NCBI GenBank assembly: GCA_963710275.1
Contig: CAVPZS010000008.1
Coordinates: 1,178,001 to 1,242,000, forward strand
Reading direction: 5' to 3'
Source of the DNA: Rhodoblastus sp963710275
Lineage (GTDB): Bacteria > Pseudomonadota > Alphaproteobacteria > Rhizobiales > Beijerinckiaceae
Length of the DNA stretch: 64,000 nt
The notes beneath the pieces are model-generated. The model saw nothing but the letters and a program-made list of their open reading frames with translations, was not told the DNA's origin and searched no databases. Positions within the stretch are counted from its first letter, which is position 1. Every line of letters begins with the position of its first letter. Positions 10,345-20,399 of the stretch are shown here, piece by piece. The position numbers and the translations under genes are program-made.

Positions 10345-10377
10345 GCGGGCGGTCAAGCTTCAGGCTCGGCCGCCCGC
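10345..10377 (+). terminator. Strong hairpin after the alcohol dehydrogenase gene
   Basis: GCGGGCGG (10345-10352) pairs perfectly with CCGCCCGC (10370-10377) across a 17-base loop, 57 bases after the dehydrogenase stop. The T-run is poor (GCTGTTTCC follows), so termination is likely but not certain. Confidence 0.5.
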
Positions 10378-10486
10378 GCTGTTTCCGGGCTCCGCGCTGC
10401 CGGCGCGACGCGCGTCAAACCTGTGTGATTTCTTTGTTTCACGCGACTTGCGCGCGCGAAGGTCCCGGCGCACATTCCCAATGTCT

Positions 10487-10519
10487 AATTGCCCAAGTCG
10501 AATTGCCCAAGTCCAATTG
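10487..10519 (+). repeat. 14-base tandem repeat upstream of the response regulator
   Basis: AATTGCCCAAGTCG is followed directly by AATTGCCCAAGTCC and then AATTG. The array ends 21 bases before the response-regulator start. The position suggests binding sites for a regulator, possibly the gene's own product, or a slippage-prone spacer. Confidence 0.6.
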
Positions 10520-10540
10520 TTCCCCCCAACGGACGCACTG

Positions 10541-11230
10541 ATGATGACTCGCATACTGATCGTCGATGACCATCCCCTCTTCCGCGAAGCGCTCGAAAGC
10601 GCGGTGCGGCAAGAGCGTCCGAATTGCGAGATCTTCGAAGCCACCACGATCGACGAAGCCCTGGACGTGCTGGCCAAGGAAAGCAATTTCGACCTTGGCC
10701 TGTTCGACCTGTTCCTGCCGGGCACTTCGGGCCTGTCGGGCCTGGTGCGCGTGCGCGCCGCGCATCCGCACCTGCCGATCATGGTTGTGTCTGGCCACGA
10801 GGACCCGCGCATCGTCCGCGACCTCCTTGCCATTGGCGTCGCCGGCTTCGTCTCAAAGGCGACGTCGAAGAACGAACTTGCCCAGGCGATCAAGGAAGTG
10901 CTCAACGGCTCGGTTTACCTGGCCGAGCGTTTTCGCGACATCAACCAGCCGCAACCCTCCGAAATCGAGCGCGGCGACATGTTGCGCCGCCTGCAGGACC
11001 TGACGCCGCAGCAATTGCGCGTACTCGACATGATCCGCGCCGGGCTGCAAAACAAGCAGATCGCCTATGAACTCGGCGTCGCCGAGACCACGGTCAAAGC
11101 CCATGTCTCGGAAATCCTGCGCAAGCTGAACGTGTACAGCCGCACCAAGGCGGCGATCGAAGTCGGCAAGATGGATTTCGCGCAATTTTCCGCCGAGTCC
11201 TTTGGCGGCCCCAAAACTCCGTCGAACTGA
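10541..11230 (+). CDS. LuxR/NarL-type response regulator (AgmR/ExaE/PedR-like)
   Basis: 229 residues from ATG 10541. The N-terminal receiver domain has RILIVDDHPLFREAL with the acidic pair, the phospho-acceptor in LGLFDLFLPGTSGL and the Lys in GFVSKATSK. The C-terminal LuxR helix-turn-helix is LTPQQLRVLDMIRAGLQNKQ followed by VAETTVKAHVSEILRKL. Regulators of this family control quinoprotein alcohol dehydrogenase genes in pseudomonads, so control of this cluster is likely. No histidine kinase is seen next to it. The tandem repeat just upstream may be its operator. No strong ribosome site is visible. Confidence 0.9.
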   Translation: MMTRILIVDDHPLFREALESAVRQERPNCEIFEATTIDEALDVLAKESNFDLGLFDLFLPGTSGLSGLVRVRAAHPHLPIMVVSGHEDPRIVRDLLAIGVAGFVSKATSKNELAQAIKEVLNGSVYLAERFRDINQPQPSEIERGDMLRRLQDLTPQQLRVLDMIRAGLQNKQIAYELGVAETTVKAHVSEILRKLNVYSRTKAAIEVGKMDFAQFSAESFGGPKTPSN

Positions 11231-11237
11231 GGTTTTC

Positions 11238-12234
11238 GTGAACTGGCTTTCGCGCCTCGCCCTCTCTGTTTTGCTTGCGGTCGCGGCAATGCCCGCGCAA
11301 GCTGCCGACACGATTGCGGCTGGCGATCCAGACCACCGGCACCTTCGGCTGGGAGCTGGCGACAGCAAGAGACTACGGGCTGGTCAAGGAAGCCGATCTC
11401 GACCTGCAGACGACCGAACTCGCCACCACCGAAGCGGGCAAGATCGCGCTGGTCGGCGGCGGCGCCGACATCATCCTGTCCGACTGGCTGTGGGTGGCGC
11501 GCGAGCGCAGCCTTGGCAATGCGCTCAAGTTCTATCCACATTCCACCGCGCTCGGCGCCGTCATGGCCAAGGACGCGAGCGCCTTCGGCAAGCCCTCGGA
11601 TTTCATCGGCAAGAAGCTCGGCGTCGCCGGGGGCCCGCTCGACAAGAGCTGGCTGATGCTGCAGGCCTGGGCCTTGCGCCAGGGGGTCGACCTGAAGTCC
11701 CAGGCCAATGTCGTGTTCGGCGCGCCGCCGCTGCTCGCTGAAAAACTCGGCCAGGGAGAAATCGACGCCGCCCTCGAGTTCTGGACCTTTTGCGCCCGGC
11801 TGGAAGCGAAAGGCTTCGCCCGGGCCGTTGACATGGCCGAGGTCGAGCGAGAACTCGGCGCCAAGGGACCGGTGATCGTCACCGGCTATGTGTTCACCGA
11901 GGCCTTCGCGAAAGCGCATGGCCCGGCTCTGGCGCGCTTCTTCGACATGATGGCCAAGGCGAAGAAGCTCATCGCCGCCGACGACGCCGCCTTCGCGAAG
12001 ATCGCGCCGAAGGTCGATCCAAAGGCCGCGCCCGATTCTCCTGAACTGGCGATCTTCCGCAAATATTACCGCCAGGGCGTGCCGACGCGGCCGTTGGCGG
12101 CCGACGAGTCGGACGCCGCCGCGATTTACTCGGTGATCGCTGAGGTCGGGGGCCCGCAACTGGTCGGCGCCGCCAAGACCTTTGATCCCAAGGTGTTTTA
12201 CGATCCTGTCGCCGAAGGCGAAGCGAAAAAATGA
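11238..12234 (+). CDS. ABC transporter substrate-binding protein, NMT1/SsuA-like, frameshifted
   Basis: About 331 residues from GTG 11238, seven bases after the regulator stop. A signal peptide (LALSVLLAVAAMPAQA) precedes a frame change near 11315. The mature protein then continues with LAIQTTGTFGWELATARDYG, GGGADIILSDWLWVARERSL and FIGKKLGVAGGPLDKSW, as in NMT1/THI5 and sulfonate/nitrate-type binding proteins. The length of 997 bases fits one inserted base. It overlaps the permease gene by 4 bases. The ligand is unknown. Lying between the alcohol dehydrogenase regulator and pqqC, it may serve this system, perhaps by importing a cofactor or metal-related compound (speculative). Confidence 0.85.
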
Positions 12235-12968
12235 TCCGGCTGCTTTCGCTCGCGCTGTTCTTCGCGCTTTGGCAGATCGGCGCCTGGGCGGCCGGGCCCC
12301 ATTACCTTCCCGAACCGCTCGCAGTCTTCGGCGTTATGGTTTCGGAAGCGCGCAGCGGCGAACTCACCTTCAACCTCGGCGTCACTCTGATGCGGGTGAT
12401 TGCGGGCTTCACGCTGGCCATGGCCTCCGGCTCGGCGATCGGGCTGGCGCTCGGACGCTCGCCTTGGCTTGACCGGCTGCTCGACCCTTGGGTCGTGATC
12501 GTCCTCAACACGCCGGCCCTTGTCATCATCATGTTCGCCTATATCTGGGGCGGATTGAACGAGACGGCGGCGCTGGCGGCGATCACGCTGAACAAGCTGC
12601 CCAATGCCGTCGTCACCCTGCGCGAGGGGGCCCGGGCGCTCGATCCCGGACTGGACGACATGGCGCGGGTGTTCGCCTTCAGCCGCTGGCGGCGGTGGCG
12701 GCATGTGCTGGCGCCGCAGCTCGCGCCCTATTTCGCCGCCGGCGCGCGCGGCGGACTGTCGCTGGTGTGGAAGATCGTGCTGGTGGTCGAATTGCTCGGG
12801 AGGCCCAATGGCGTCGGCTTCAAGATGAACGAGGCTTTCCAGCTGTTCGACCTGAAGCTGCTGCTCGCCTACGCCCTCCCCTTCGTGGCCCTGACGGTGG
12901 TGATCGAGTCCTTCGTCCTGCGTCCGGCCGAGCGTTCGGCCAATTGGTGGCGGCGTCATGGCGCTTGA
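12231..12968 (+). CDS. ABC transporter permease, NitT/TauT (Ssu) type
   Basis: 245 residues with about six membrane segments, starting in LSLALFFALWQIGAWAAGPH. The family EAA-type loop region follows a run through VIVLNTPALVIIMFAYIWGG and NKLPNAVVTLREGARALDPG (the latter shared with nitrate/sulfonate/taurine permeases). It is part of a three-gene transporter, with a 4-base overlap upstream and an 11-base overlap downstream. The frame is intact. The substrate is not deducible from sequence. Confidence 0.9.
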   Translation: MIRLLSLALFFALWQIGAWAAGPHYLPEPLAVFGVMVSEARSGELTFNLGVTLMRVIAGFTLAMASGSAIGLALGRSPWLDRLLDPWVVIVLNTPALVIIMFAYIWGGLNETAALAAITLNKLPNAVVTLREGARALDPGLDDMARVFAFSRWRRWRHVLAPQLAPYFAAGARGGLSLVWKIVLVVELLGRPNGVGFKMNEAFQLFDLKLLLAYALPFVALTVVIESFVLRPAERSANWWRRHGA

Positions 12969-13692
12969 AATCGACATCACGCTGAAGACCTATCCGCTCG
13001 CGGACGGCGGCGTGCGGAAGGTGTTCGACAGCTTTTCCCTGCGCATCGAGGACGGCAGCATCGTCGCCTTGCTCGGTCCTTCGGGCTGCGGCAAATCGAC
13101 CCTGCTGCGCATCGTCGCCGATCTCGACCGGCATTTTACTGGCTCGGTGAAGAGGCCGCCGGGCCGGATCGGCATGGTGTTCCAGGAGCCGCGCCTGCTG
13201 CCGTGGCGAACGGTCGCCGACAATCTGCGCCTCGCTAGCCCGGACCTCACACACGACGCCCTGCGCGATCTGTTCGCCGCTTTCGAACTGGAAGGCCATG
13301 GCGGCGACTTTCCCGGCCAATTGTCGCTCGGCCTCGCCCGCCGCGCGTCGCTGGCGCGCGCCTTCGCCATCAATCCCGAGCTCATGCTGCTCGACGAACC
13401 CTTCGCCTCACTCGACCGCGACTTGCATACCCGGCTTCGCCGGCTGCTCGCGAAGCGCATCGGCGCGCAGAAGATGACGGCGCTGATCGCGACCCATGAT
13501 CTCGACGACGCGCTGCTGCTCGCCGACGAAGTGATTTTTCTGGAGCCTCGGCCGGCGCGGATCAGGGGCCGCCTGCCGGTGACGATGCCGCGCGAAAAAC
13601 GTGACGAAAATCTTACAAATCTGAGGCGTTTGACGCCCAATTTCCAGGTGATCGCAGGCGACCTGGATGGTAAGTCAGAAGGGGCCAAATAA
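12958..13692 (+). CDS. ABC transporter ATP-binding protein, NitT/TauT type
   Basis: 244 residues with Walker A GPSGCGKSTLLR, Q-loop MVFQEPRLLPWRT, Walker B ELMLLDEPFASLDRD and the switch His in ALIATHDLDDALL. The signature motif is degenerate (QLSLGLARRASLARA in place of LSGGQ), which is worth noting but occurs in this subgroup. It overlaps the permease gene by 11 bases and is followed 19 bases later by pqqC, so pqqC is probably in the same transcript. Confidence 0.92.
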   Translation: MALEIDITLKTYPLADGGVRKVFDSFSLRIEDGSIVALLGPSGCGKSTLLRIVADLDRHFTGSVKRPPGRIGMVFQEPRLLPWRTVADNLRLASPDLTHDALRDLFAAFELEGHGGDFPGQLSLGLARRASLARAFAINPELMLLDEPFASLDRDLHTRLRRLLAKRIGAQKMTALIATHDLDDALLLADEVIFLEPRPARIRGRLPVTMPREKRDENLTNLRRLTPNFQVIAGDLDGKSEGAK

Positions 13693-13711
13693 CAAAGACA
13701 GGGAGCCTGAA

Positions 13712-14450
13712 ATGTCCGCCGCCGATGCGCTTTTGACGCCTGAGGAATTCGAAGCCGCCATTCGCGCTGTCGGCGCCGAGCGCTACCACGACAAGCATAT
13801 CTTCCACAAAATGCTGCATGGCGGCCAGCTCAACAAGGGCCAGGTGCAGGCCTGGGCGCTCAACCGTTATTGCTACCAGGACGCCGTGCCGCGCAAGGAC
13901 GCGGCGTTGATGGCGCGCACCGACGACCGCGCGTTGCGCCGCGAATGGATCTCACGCATCCACGATCATGACGGCCTGGGCGAGGAGGAAGGCGGCATCG
14001 AACGCTGGTTGGTCCTGACCACCGGGCTCGGTCTGGACCGCGCCTTCGTGATGTCGAAGAAAGGCGCCCTGCCCGCCACGCGTTTTGCCGTGGAGGCCTA
14101 TGTGCGCTTCGTCGCGGAGCAGCCGCTGGTGGTGGCGGTGGCCTCGTCGCTGACGGAGCTGTTCGCGCCGAAGATCCATCGCGAGCGCATTTCCGGCATG
14201 CTGGAGAATTACAGCTTCATCAGCGACGACGTGATGGCCTATTTCAAGCGCCGGCTGAGCCAGGCGCCGAAGGATGCCGATTTCGCGCTGGACTACATCA
14301 AGCAGCACGCCGAAGACCCGCGCTGAGCAGGACGCCTGCGTCGAGGCGGTGAAGTTCAAGTGCAACGTGCTCTGGGCGCAGCTGGACGCGCTGTACCTGG
14401 CCTATGTCCACGGGATGATCCCGCCGGGGGCGTTTGTGCCGAGCGCTTAA
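13712..14450 (+). CDS. pqqC: PqqC, pyrroloquinoline-quinone synthase, frameshifted at the end
   Basis: About 245 residues from ATG 13712 (MSAADALLTPEEFEAAIR). Family signatures include YHDKHIFHKMLHGGQLNKGQ, AWALNRYCYQDAVPRKDAAL and RISGMLENYSFI. PqqC does the final cyclisation and oxidation of PQQ. The frame stops early after DYIKQHAEDPR, but the C-terminal part (QDACVEAVKFKCNVLWAQLD) resumes one frame over and ends at TAA 14448-14450. The length of 739 fits one extra base near 14320. The gene is unusual in being separated from pqqBDE by eight kilobases and sitting behind the transporter genes. A strong terminator follows. Confidence 0.94.
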
Positions 14451-14458
14451 AGCGGCCT

Positions 14459-14495
14459 CGGTCCGTCCCCCTCCTTGAGAAGTTGGGACGGACCG
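14459..14495 (+). terminator. Terminator hairpin after pqqC
   Basis: An 11-base perfect stem (CGGTCCGTCCC / GGGACGGACCG) with a 15-base loop begins 9 bases after the pqqC stop and is followed by TTAAA. It closes the plus-strand alcohol oxidation cluster. Confidence 0.7.
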
Positions 14496-14594
14496 TTAAA
14501 TGTCGAACACGAAGGGAAATTCCAAATAACTTCCGCTTTTCAGCTTATGCATCAGACGTTCGCTATCTTGACTTTCTTCATGTGAGCGTCAAAT

Positions 14595-15017
14595 CTAAGT
14601 AGTAATTTTCAGACTTATACTTCGCGAATATGATCCAATCGCCCGTGAGACGATTTGCGGCCGAACGTCCTCCAACGCTCCGATGGAAAAGCGATAATCC
14701 AATAATGCTAGAGATTTGCCTGGATTGTGGGCGGCGACATCGAGAATCATTGCATCAAGATCACGGTTTCCCTGTCCATTAACGATATTCCAGCGCTCTC
14801 CAATATTTCGAAACGTGTGGTGAAAAGAGCTAAAGTGCTTATGCCACAAAGGTCGTAAGGGCGGCCGCTTGAATTGAGTAGCGGGCTTCGTTGTTGTCGC
14901 AGTCCCTCGTTCAAGGTGATCTATCTCGAACAACACATTATGATCATCGCCGCGTGTTCGATGCATCGATATGAGCCGAACCGTCAGTGCAAAACTAATT
15001 CTCTGCACGTAAGGCAC
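14595..15017 (-). CDS. Hypothetical protein, low-GC
   Basis: A 140-residue frame that begins MPYVQRISFALTVRLISM. It contains RPPLRPLWHKHFSSFHHTF, a pattern that reads like a real protein, and ends RSISLKITT. Base composition is clearly lower in G and C than the flanking genes, which suggests acquisition by transfer or a remnant of a mobile gene. No domain is recognised. It lies between the pqqC terminator and the end of PEP carboxylase. The +strand frame across the same stretch is less protein-like. Confidence 0.42.
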   Translation of the reverse strand: MPYVQRISFALTVRLISMHRTRGDDHNVLFEIDHLERGTATTTKPATQFKRPPLRPLWHKHFSSFHHTFRNIGERWNIVNGQGNRDLDAMILDVAAHNPGKSLALLDYRFSIGALEDVRPQIVSRAIGSYSRSISLKITT

Positions 15018-15113
15018 GTCACCGAAAACGGCCCGTTTGAGCGCTGCAATTTGCGTTCAGCCCAAGTTCGATTCGTTCGTTTTCCATCGATAGCCTTTAA
15101 TACCAAACGCCCC

Positions 15114-17859
15114 TCACCCGGTATTCCGCAACCCCGCCGCAATGCCGTTGATCGCGATCAAGATCCCCACCCGCGCCTTGCTCTCGACCTGGCCCGGAGC
15201 GCCAGCGGCGCAGCAGTTCCGCCTGCAGATAGTTCAGCGGCGCGATATAGGCGAAGCGATGGGCGATCGAGCGCGCCAGCGCGGGATTGTCGGCGAGCCT
15301 TTGCGTCTCGCCGGTCGCGATTTCCAGCGCCGTCACGGTCCGCCGCCATTCCAGCTCGATCTCGGTGAAAATCGCTTCCGCGTGCGCGAGGTCGGGCGCC
15401 AGATTCGGCATAGCGGCGGGCGATGCCGAGATCGGCCTTGGCCAGCACCATGTCCATGTTGGAGAGCAGCGTGCGGAAGAACGGCCATTCCTCGTTCATC
15501 CGGCGCAACAACTTTTTGCGCGCCTCGTGGTCCTCGCGCAGAAAATGCTCGACGGCGGAACCGAAGCCGAACCAGCCCGGCAGCGCGACGCGGCTCTGGC
15601 CCCAGGAGAAGCCCCAGGGTATCGCGCGCAAATCCTCGATGCGCCGCGTCGGCTTGCGCGAGGCCGGGCGCGAGCCGATGTTGAGCTCGGCGATTTCGGC
15701 GATGGGCGTGGCGGCGTAGAAATAATCGACAAAGCCAGGCGTCTCGTAGACCAGGGCGCGATAGGCCTTCATCGAATAGTCCGACAGCGTCGCCGCCGCA
15801 TCCAGGAATTCCTGCGGCGGCTTCTGGCCGTCGGCCAAAAGCGTGGCTTCGAGGTCGGCGGCCATCAGGGTTTCGAGATTGCGCCGGCCGATGTCGGGAT
15901 TGGCGTATTTGGCGTTGATGACTTCGCCCTGTTCGGTCAGCCGGATCTGGCCGCGCACCGTGCCCGGCGGCTGCGCGAGGATGGCCTGGTAGCTCGGGCC
16001 GCCGCCGCGCCCCACGGCGCCGCCGCGGCCATGGAACAGCCGCAGGCTCAATCCCGGCAGCGTGTCGAACAGCGCCGCCAGCGCCGTCGAGGCGCGGTAG
16101 AGCTCCCAGTTCGAGGTGAGATAGCCGCCGTCCTTGTTGCTGTCGGAATAGCCGAGCATCACGTCCTGGACGCCGCCGGAGTTGCGCACCAGATCGGCGA
16201 TTCCCGGCAGGGCGTAGAAAGCCCGCAGGATGGCTTCAGCAGCGCGCAAGTCCTCGATGGTTTCGAACAAGGGCGCGACGATCAGCTCCAGCCGCGCCGT
16301 CTCGCGCGCCGACTCGTGCAGCGTTCCGTGCAGGAGGCCGCATTCCTTCTGCAACAGCATCACTTCCAGCAGGTCGCTGACGCTTTCGGTATGGCTGATG
16401 ATGTAATGCCGGATGCATTCCGCGCCGATCTCCTGGCGCAGCTTCCGCGCAGTTTCGAACACAGCCAGCTCCTCGCGCAGATCTTCGGAATAGGCGACGT
16501 TTGGCGCGCGCAAGGGGCGCGGGTCCGCGAGCAGACGCAACAAAAGCTCGATCCGCGCCGCTTCCGGCAGTGCGGTATAATCTTCGGCCAGCCGCACCGC
16601 AGCGAGCAGTTCCGCGACCGTCGCCTCATGCCGGTCGGAGCTCTGGCGGAGATCCGTGGTCGCCATGTGAAAGCCGAAAATCTCGACCTGCCGCAGCAGC
16701 GACGCCAGCCGTCCCTCCACAAGCGCGCCGCCATGATGGGCCACAAGCGAGTCGCGGACGACGAGCAGGTCGCGGGCCAGGGTTCTGGCGTCGGGATAGG
16801 GCGCTGCGGGGGCCGCCGCATGGCGCATCGCGACGCCGCCGGTCAAGGCGGTGAGCGTGCCGGCGAGACGCGCGTAAACGCCGATCAGGGCGCGGCGATA
16901 ATGTTCGTCGGCGCGGTGCGGGTTGTGGTCGCCGGAGGCTTCGGCCAGCGCCTTCAGGTCGGCGGAAGATTCCACCAGCGATTCCGACATCGAAAGTTCG
17001 GCGCCGAGATGGTGAACCTCGATCAGGTAATGCCGCAGGATGGTTTCGGCATGGAGCCGCACCGCGACGTCCAGCGTCTGCGCGTCGACATTGGGATTGC
17101 CGTCGCGATCGCCGCCGATCCAGTTGCCCATGCGAAAGAAAGGCGGCACTGGGCGGCCCAGGCGCCGCTCGAGTTCGGCGTAGAGTTTCGGAATCTCGCG
17201 GATGAAGGTCGAGCGGTAATAGAGCAGCGCATTGTCGATTTCGTCGCGCACAGTGAGGCTGGAGGTGCGCAGGATGCGCGTCTGCCAAAGCTGCATGACG
17301 CGGGCGTGCAGTTGCGCCTCGTTGTCGGCAAGCGCTTCCGGCGTGCGGCAATTTTCGCGCGCCGTCAGCAAATCGGCGATGGCGCTTTCGGCGTCCAGGG
17401 TGCTGCGCCGCTGGACTTCGGTCGGATGGGCGGTCAGCACGGGCGAGACATAGGAATGGGCCAGGGCCTCGCTGATCGCCTCGCTGGCGACTCCCGCCGC
17501 GCCGAGCCGGTCGAAACAATAGGCCAGGCCGCCCGGCTGGGTGCTGGGCGCGTGCGCGGCCCGGCGGCGCAGGAAATGCCGGTCCTCGGCGATATTGGCG
17601 AGATGCGAGAAATAGGCGAAGGCGCGGATGACCGAAACCGTCTTCGGTCGGCGTCAGGCTTGCCAGCAGGGCGTCGAGCTCCCGGCCCGCCGCCGGGTCG
17701 GCTTTGCGCTGGCCGGCGACCGACAGGCGGCGGATCGTCTCGATACGCTCGAAGACTGGCGTCGCCTTCCTGCTCGCGCACGGCGTCGCCGAGAATCTGG
17801 CCGAGCAGCCTGATGTCCTCGTAAAGCGGGCGCTGCTTTTCGTCGTCCTGCTCGCTCAT
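15114..17859 (-). CDS. ppc: Phosphoenolpyruvate carboxylase, multiply frameshifted
   Basis: About 914 residues from ATG 17859 (MSEQDDEKQRPLYEDIRLLG) to TGA 15114. Catalytic motifs are clear: SPVLTAHPTEVQRRSTLD with the catalytic His, VMLGYSDSNKDGGYLTSNW, and FHGRGGAVGRGGGPSYQAIL. The normal C-terminus (INGIAAGLRNTG) lies in a third frame. Frame changes occur near 17800, 17640, 15413 and 15200. The length of 2746 (one over a multiple of three) fits four insertions. The enzyme adds bicarbonate to PEP to give oxaloacetate and is a hallmark of serine-cycle methylotrophs. With so conserved a protein spanning all frames, sequence error is far likelier than pseudogenisation. Confidence 0.94.
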
Positions 17860-17914
17860 GCTCGGATTCCTTCATTTCACGGCGATTGTCGCCTGGGCCG
17901 GCGGAGCAAGAACC

Positions 17915-18390
17915 CTACCAGACCGGATCGTGCGGGCCGCCATGCAAATATTCGTCGATCCGCGCGCGCGTCGAGGCGGTGGCTCGGCAGGCAAGGCGTC
18001 GAGCGGGTAAAAGCCGCGATTCGACGATTTCCCAGTCCGGCGTCCGCGCTGCCGCCTGCCGCACATTCCTGCGCCAGATAAAGCGCGACATGGTCGCGGC
18101 GCGAATGGCGTGGATTATAGTAAAAGCCCAACAGGCTGCGGCGGTTCGGTCAGCTCCAGGCCGCCCTCCTCCGCCAGTTCCCGCTGCAGCGAGACCAGCG
18201 CCGGCTCGCCGCGCTCGACGCCGCCGCCGGGCAGATAAAAGCCCGGCGCATAGGTGTGGCGCACCAGGAAGACGCGGCCCTCCCCGTCCAGGGCGATCGC
18301 GCGGACGCCGAGGGTCATCGGCCGCATCAGCAGGCCGATGAAGCTCTGGCCCTGGCGCACGATTTTCTGCAAGGCCGTCATTTCCGTCAT
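17915..18390 (-). CDS. Nudix hydrolase, multiply frameshifted
   Basis: About 157 residues from ATG 18390 (MTEMTALQKIVRQGQSF). The Nudix box is present: LPGGGVERGEPALVSLQREL followed by AEEGG, close to the GX5EX7REUXEEXGU pattern. The first frame runs to QPVGLLL, and the protein continues in other frames as GFYYNPRHSRRDHVALYLAQ, DWEIVES, GFYPLDALPAE and finally ARIDEYLHGGPHDPVW with stop TAG 17915. At least four frame changes are needed. The substrate is unknown, as is usual for this family. It is transcribed away from the MbfA-like gene. Confidence 0.8.
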
Positions 18391-18514
18391 CAGGGCGCCT
18401 CTACTGGATTCAGGGCCGATTTCACCTTTAGAACGAATCGAGGCTCGATCGACGCGGAAATTCAAGCCGGCCACTCTGATCGCCGCCGTCCAGCATGGAG
18501 AGACGCAAAGGCGC

Positions 18515-19492
18515 ATGGCCTTGAAAAATTTTTCCGACCTGACCGAACGCGAAATCCTGGCCATCGCCATCGCCTCCGAGGAAGAAGACAGCCGCATCTA
18601 CCTCAGTTTCGCCGAGGAACTTGCGGAAAGCTATCCCGCGACGACAAAAGTCTTCCAGGAAATGGCCGGCCGAGGAGGACGACCATCGCCGCGCATTGCT
18701 TGAAATCTATCAGGCGCGCTTCGGCCAGAACCTGCCCGCCGATCCGCCGCGAGGACGTCAAGGGCTTCCTCAGCCGCCGCCCGACCTGGCTGATGAAGAA
18801 CCTGCCGCTCGAAACCATCCGCAACCAGGCCGAGGCGATGGAGGCGGATGCGCAGCGTTTTTACGTCAAGGCGGCGGAAGCCTCGCAGGATGTCGGCGTG
18901 CGCAAATTGCTCGGCGACCTGGCCATGGTCGAAGAAGAGCCATGGCGAAAAGGCCAATGCGCTGGCCGAAGCCATTCTGACCGAAAGCGCCCGCCACGAG
19001 GAAGGCAAGACCGCGCATCGCTTCTTCGTGCTGCAATATGTCCAGCCGGGTCTCGCCGGCCTGATGGACGGCTCGGTTTCGACCCTCGCGCCGCTGTTCG
19101 CCGCCGCCTTCGCCACCCATAACAACTGGAGCACGCTGCTGGTCGGCCTCGCCGCCTCGCTCGGCGCCGGCATCAGCATGGCCTTCGCCGAGGCTTTGTC
19201 GGACGACGGCTCGGTCACCGGACGCGGCGCGCCCTTGATTCGCGGCGCTGTCTGCGGCCTGATGACGACTTTCGGCGGGCTTGGCCATTCCCTGCCCTAT
19301 CTCGTGCCCGACAGCTGGCCCCACGCCTTCTGGACCGCCACGGCCATCGCCGGCGGCGTGGTTTTCTTCGAACTCTGGGCCATCGCCTATGTCAGGGCGC
19401 GTTATATGGACACGCCTTTCCTGAAGGCGGTGGCGCAAATCGTCGTCGGCGGCGCGGTCGTGCTCGCCGTCGGCATATTGATCGGCGGCTAG
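18515..19492 (+). CDS. mbfA: MbfA-like membrane ferritin / VIT-family iron exporter, frameshifted
   Basis: About 325 residues. The N-terminal ferritin-like (rubrerythrin-type) domain begins MALKNFSDLTEREILAIAIA, with the diiron ligands in SEEEDSRIYLSFAEELAE and EEDDHRRALLEIYQARF. A linker (REDVKGFLSRRPTWLMKNLP) leads to the C-terminal VIT1-like membrane domain (LAGLMDGSVSTLAPLFAAAF, LGGLGHSLPYLVP-like). MbfA in rhizobia exports iron and protects against peroxide. Three single-base insertions near 18668, 18745 and 18945 each shift the frame and together restore it, consistent with the length of exactly 978. Transport of iron is inferred from the family. Confidence 0.88.
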
Positions 19493-19537
19493 CATATTCC
19501 CAAGAGTTGCCGAGCGGTTGAAAAGACAGGTTCTGTC

Positions 19538-20399
19538 ATGTTTCGCATCGCCCATCTTTCCGACCCCCATATCGGCCCGCTGCCCAAGCCGCGCTGGCGC
19601 GAGCTGATCGGCAAAAGGGCCACCGGCTATATCAACTGGCGGCGCGGCCGGCATCGCGCCCATGACATGGAGGCGCTGACCGCTCTGGTCGAGGATCTGC
19701 GCGCGCAAAGCCCCGACCACGTCGCGATGACCGGCGACATCTGCAATATCGGCCTGCCCGGGGAATTTCCGCTGGCCGCGCAATGGCTCGGCACGCTGGG
19801 CTCGCCTTCCGACGTGAGTCTGGCGCCGGGCAACCACGATACCTATACCCGCTCGTCCGCGTCGACTGATGGCGCGCGAACTCAGCCCCTGGATGCGCGG
19901 CGACGATGGGACCGAGGTCTTTCCCTATCTGCGCCGCCGCGGCGGCGTCGCGATCATCGGCCTGTGCACGGGCGTGCCGACCCTGCCCTTCGTCGCCTCG
20001 GGAAAGCTCGGATCCGAGCAATTGGCGCGGCTGGAGCAGATGTTGCAGCGAAACGCGCGAAGACATCCGGGTGGTGCTGATTGCACCATCCGCCGGTCGA
20101 TGGCGGCGGCGGCATCCGCAATCTCGGCGACCATCGCGCCCTGGCGGAAATCCTCGCGCCGCGAAGGCGCCGAGCTGGTGCTGCATGGCCATAGCCATTC
20201 GATTTCGCGGAAAAGCATGCACGGACCGAAGGGACCGATCCCGGTGCTCGGCATTTGTTCGGCCTCGTCGATCGGCCGCAATCCGCGCCGCCGCGCCGCC
20301 TATTACCTGATCGACATCGACGCGGGAATCCGCCGTCTGGGCATCACCGCCCGCCAACTCGGCGCCGCCGGGCAGTTCCACGTTCTCTCGGCTGATTAA
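19538..20399 (+). CDS. Metallophosphoesterase, calcineurin-like, frameshifted
   Basis: About 286 residues from ATG 19538. The five metal-binding blocks are visible across frames: FRIAHLSDPHIGPLP (DxH), MTGDICNIG (GD), LAPGNHDTYTR (GNHD), VVLIHHPPVDGGGG-like in a shifted frame, and LVLHGHSHSIS (GHxH). Four single-base frame changes (near 19858, 20052, 20080 and 20150) explain the length, one over a multiple of three. The substrate is unknown; the family includes 2',3'-cAMP and 3',5'-cAMP phosphodiesterases of the Icc/CpdA type. It follows mbfA by 45 bases and may be cotranscribed. Confidence 0.87.

Noticed and set aside
15287..17824. 845-codon open frame antisense to ppc
   Set aside because: Low-complexity His/Arg/Gln-rich translation without domains. 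The opposite strand encodes PEP carboxylase across the same region.
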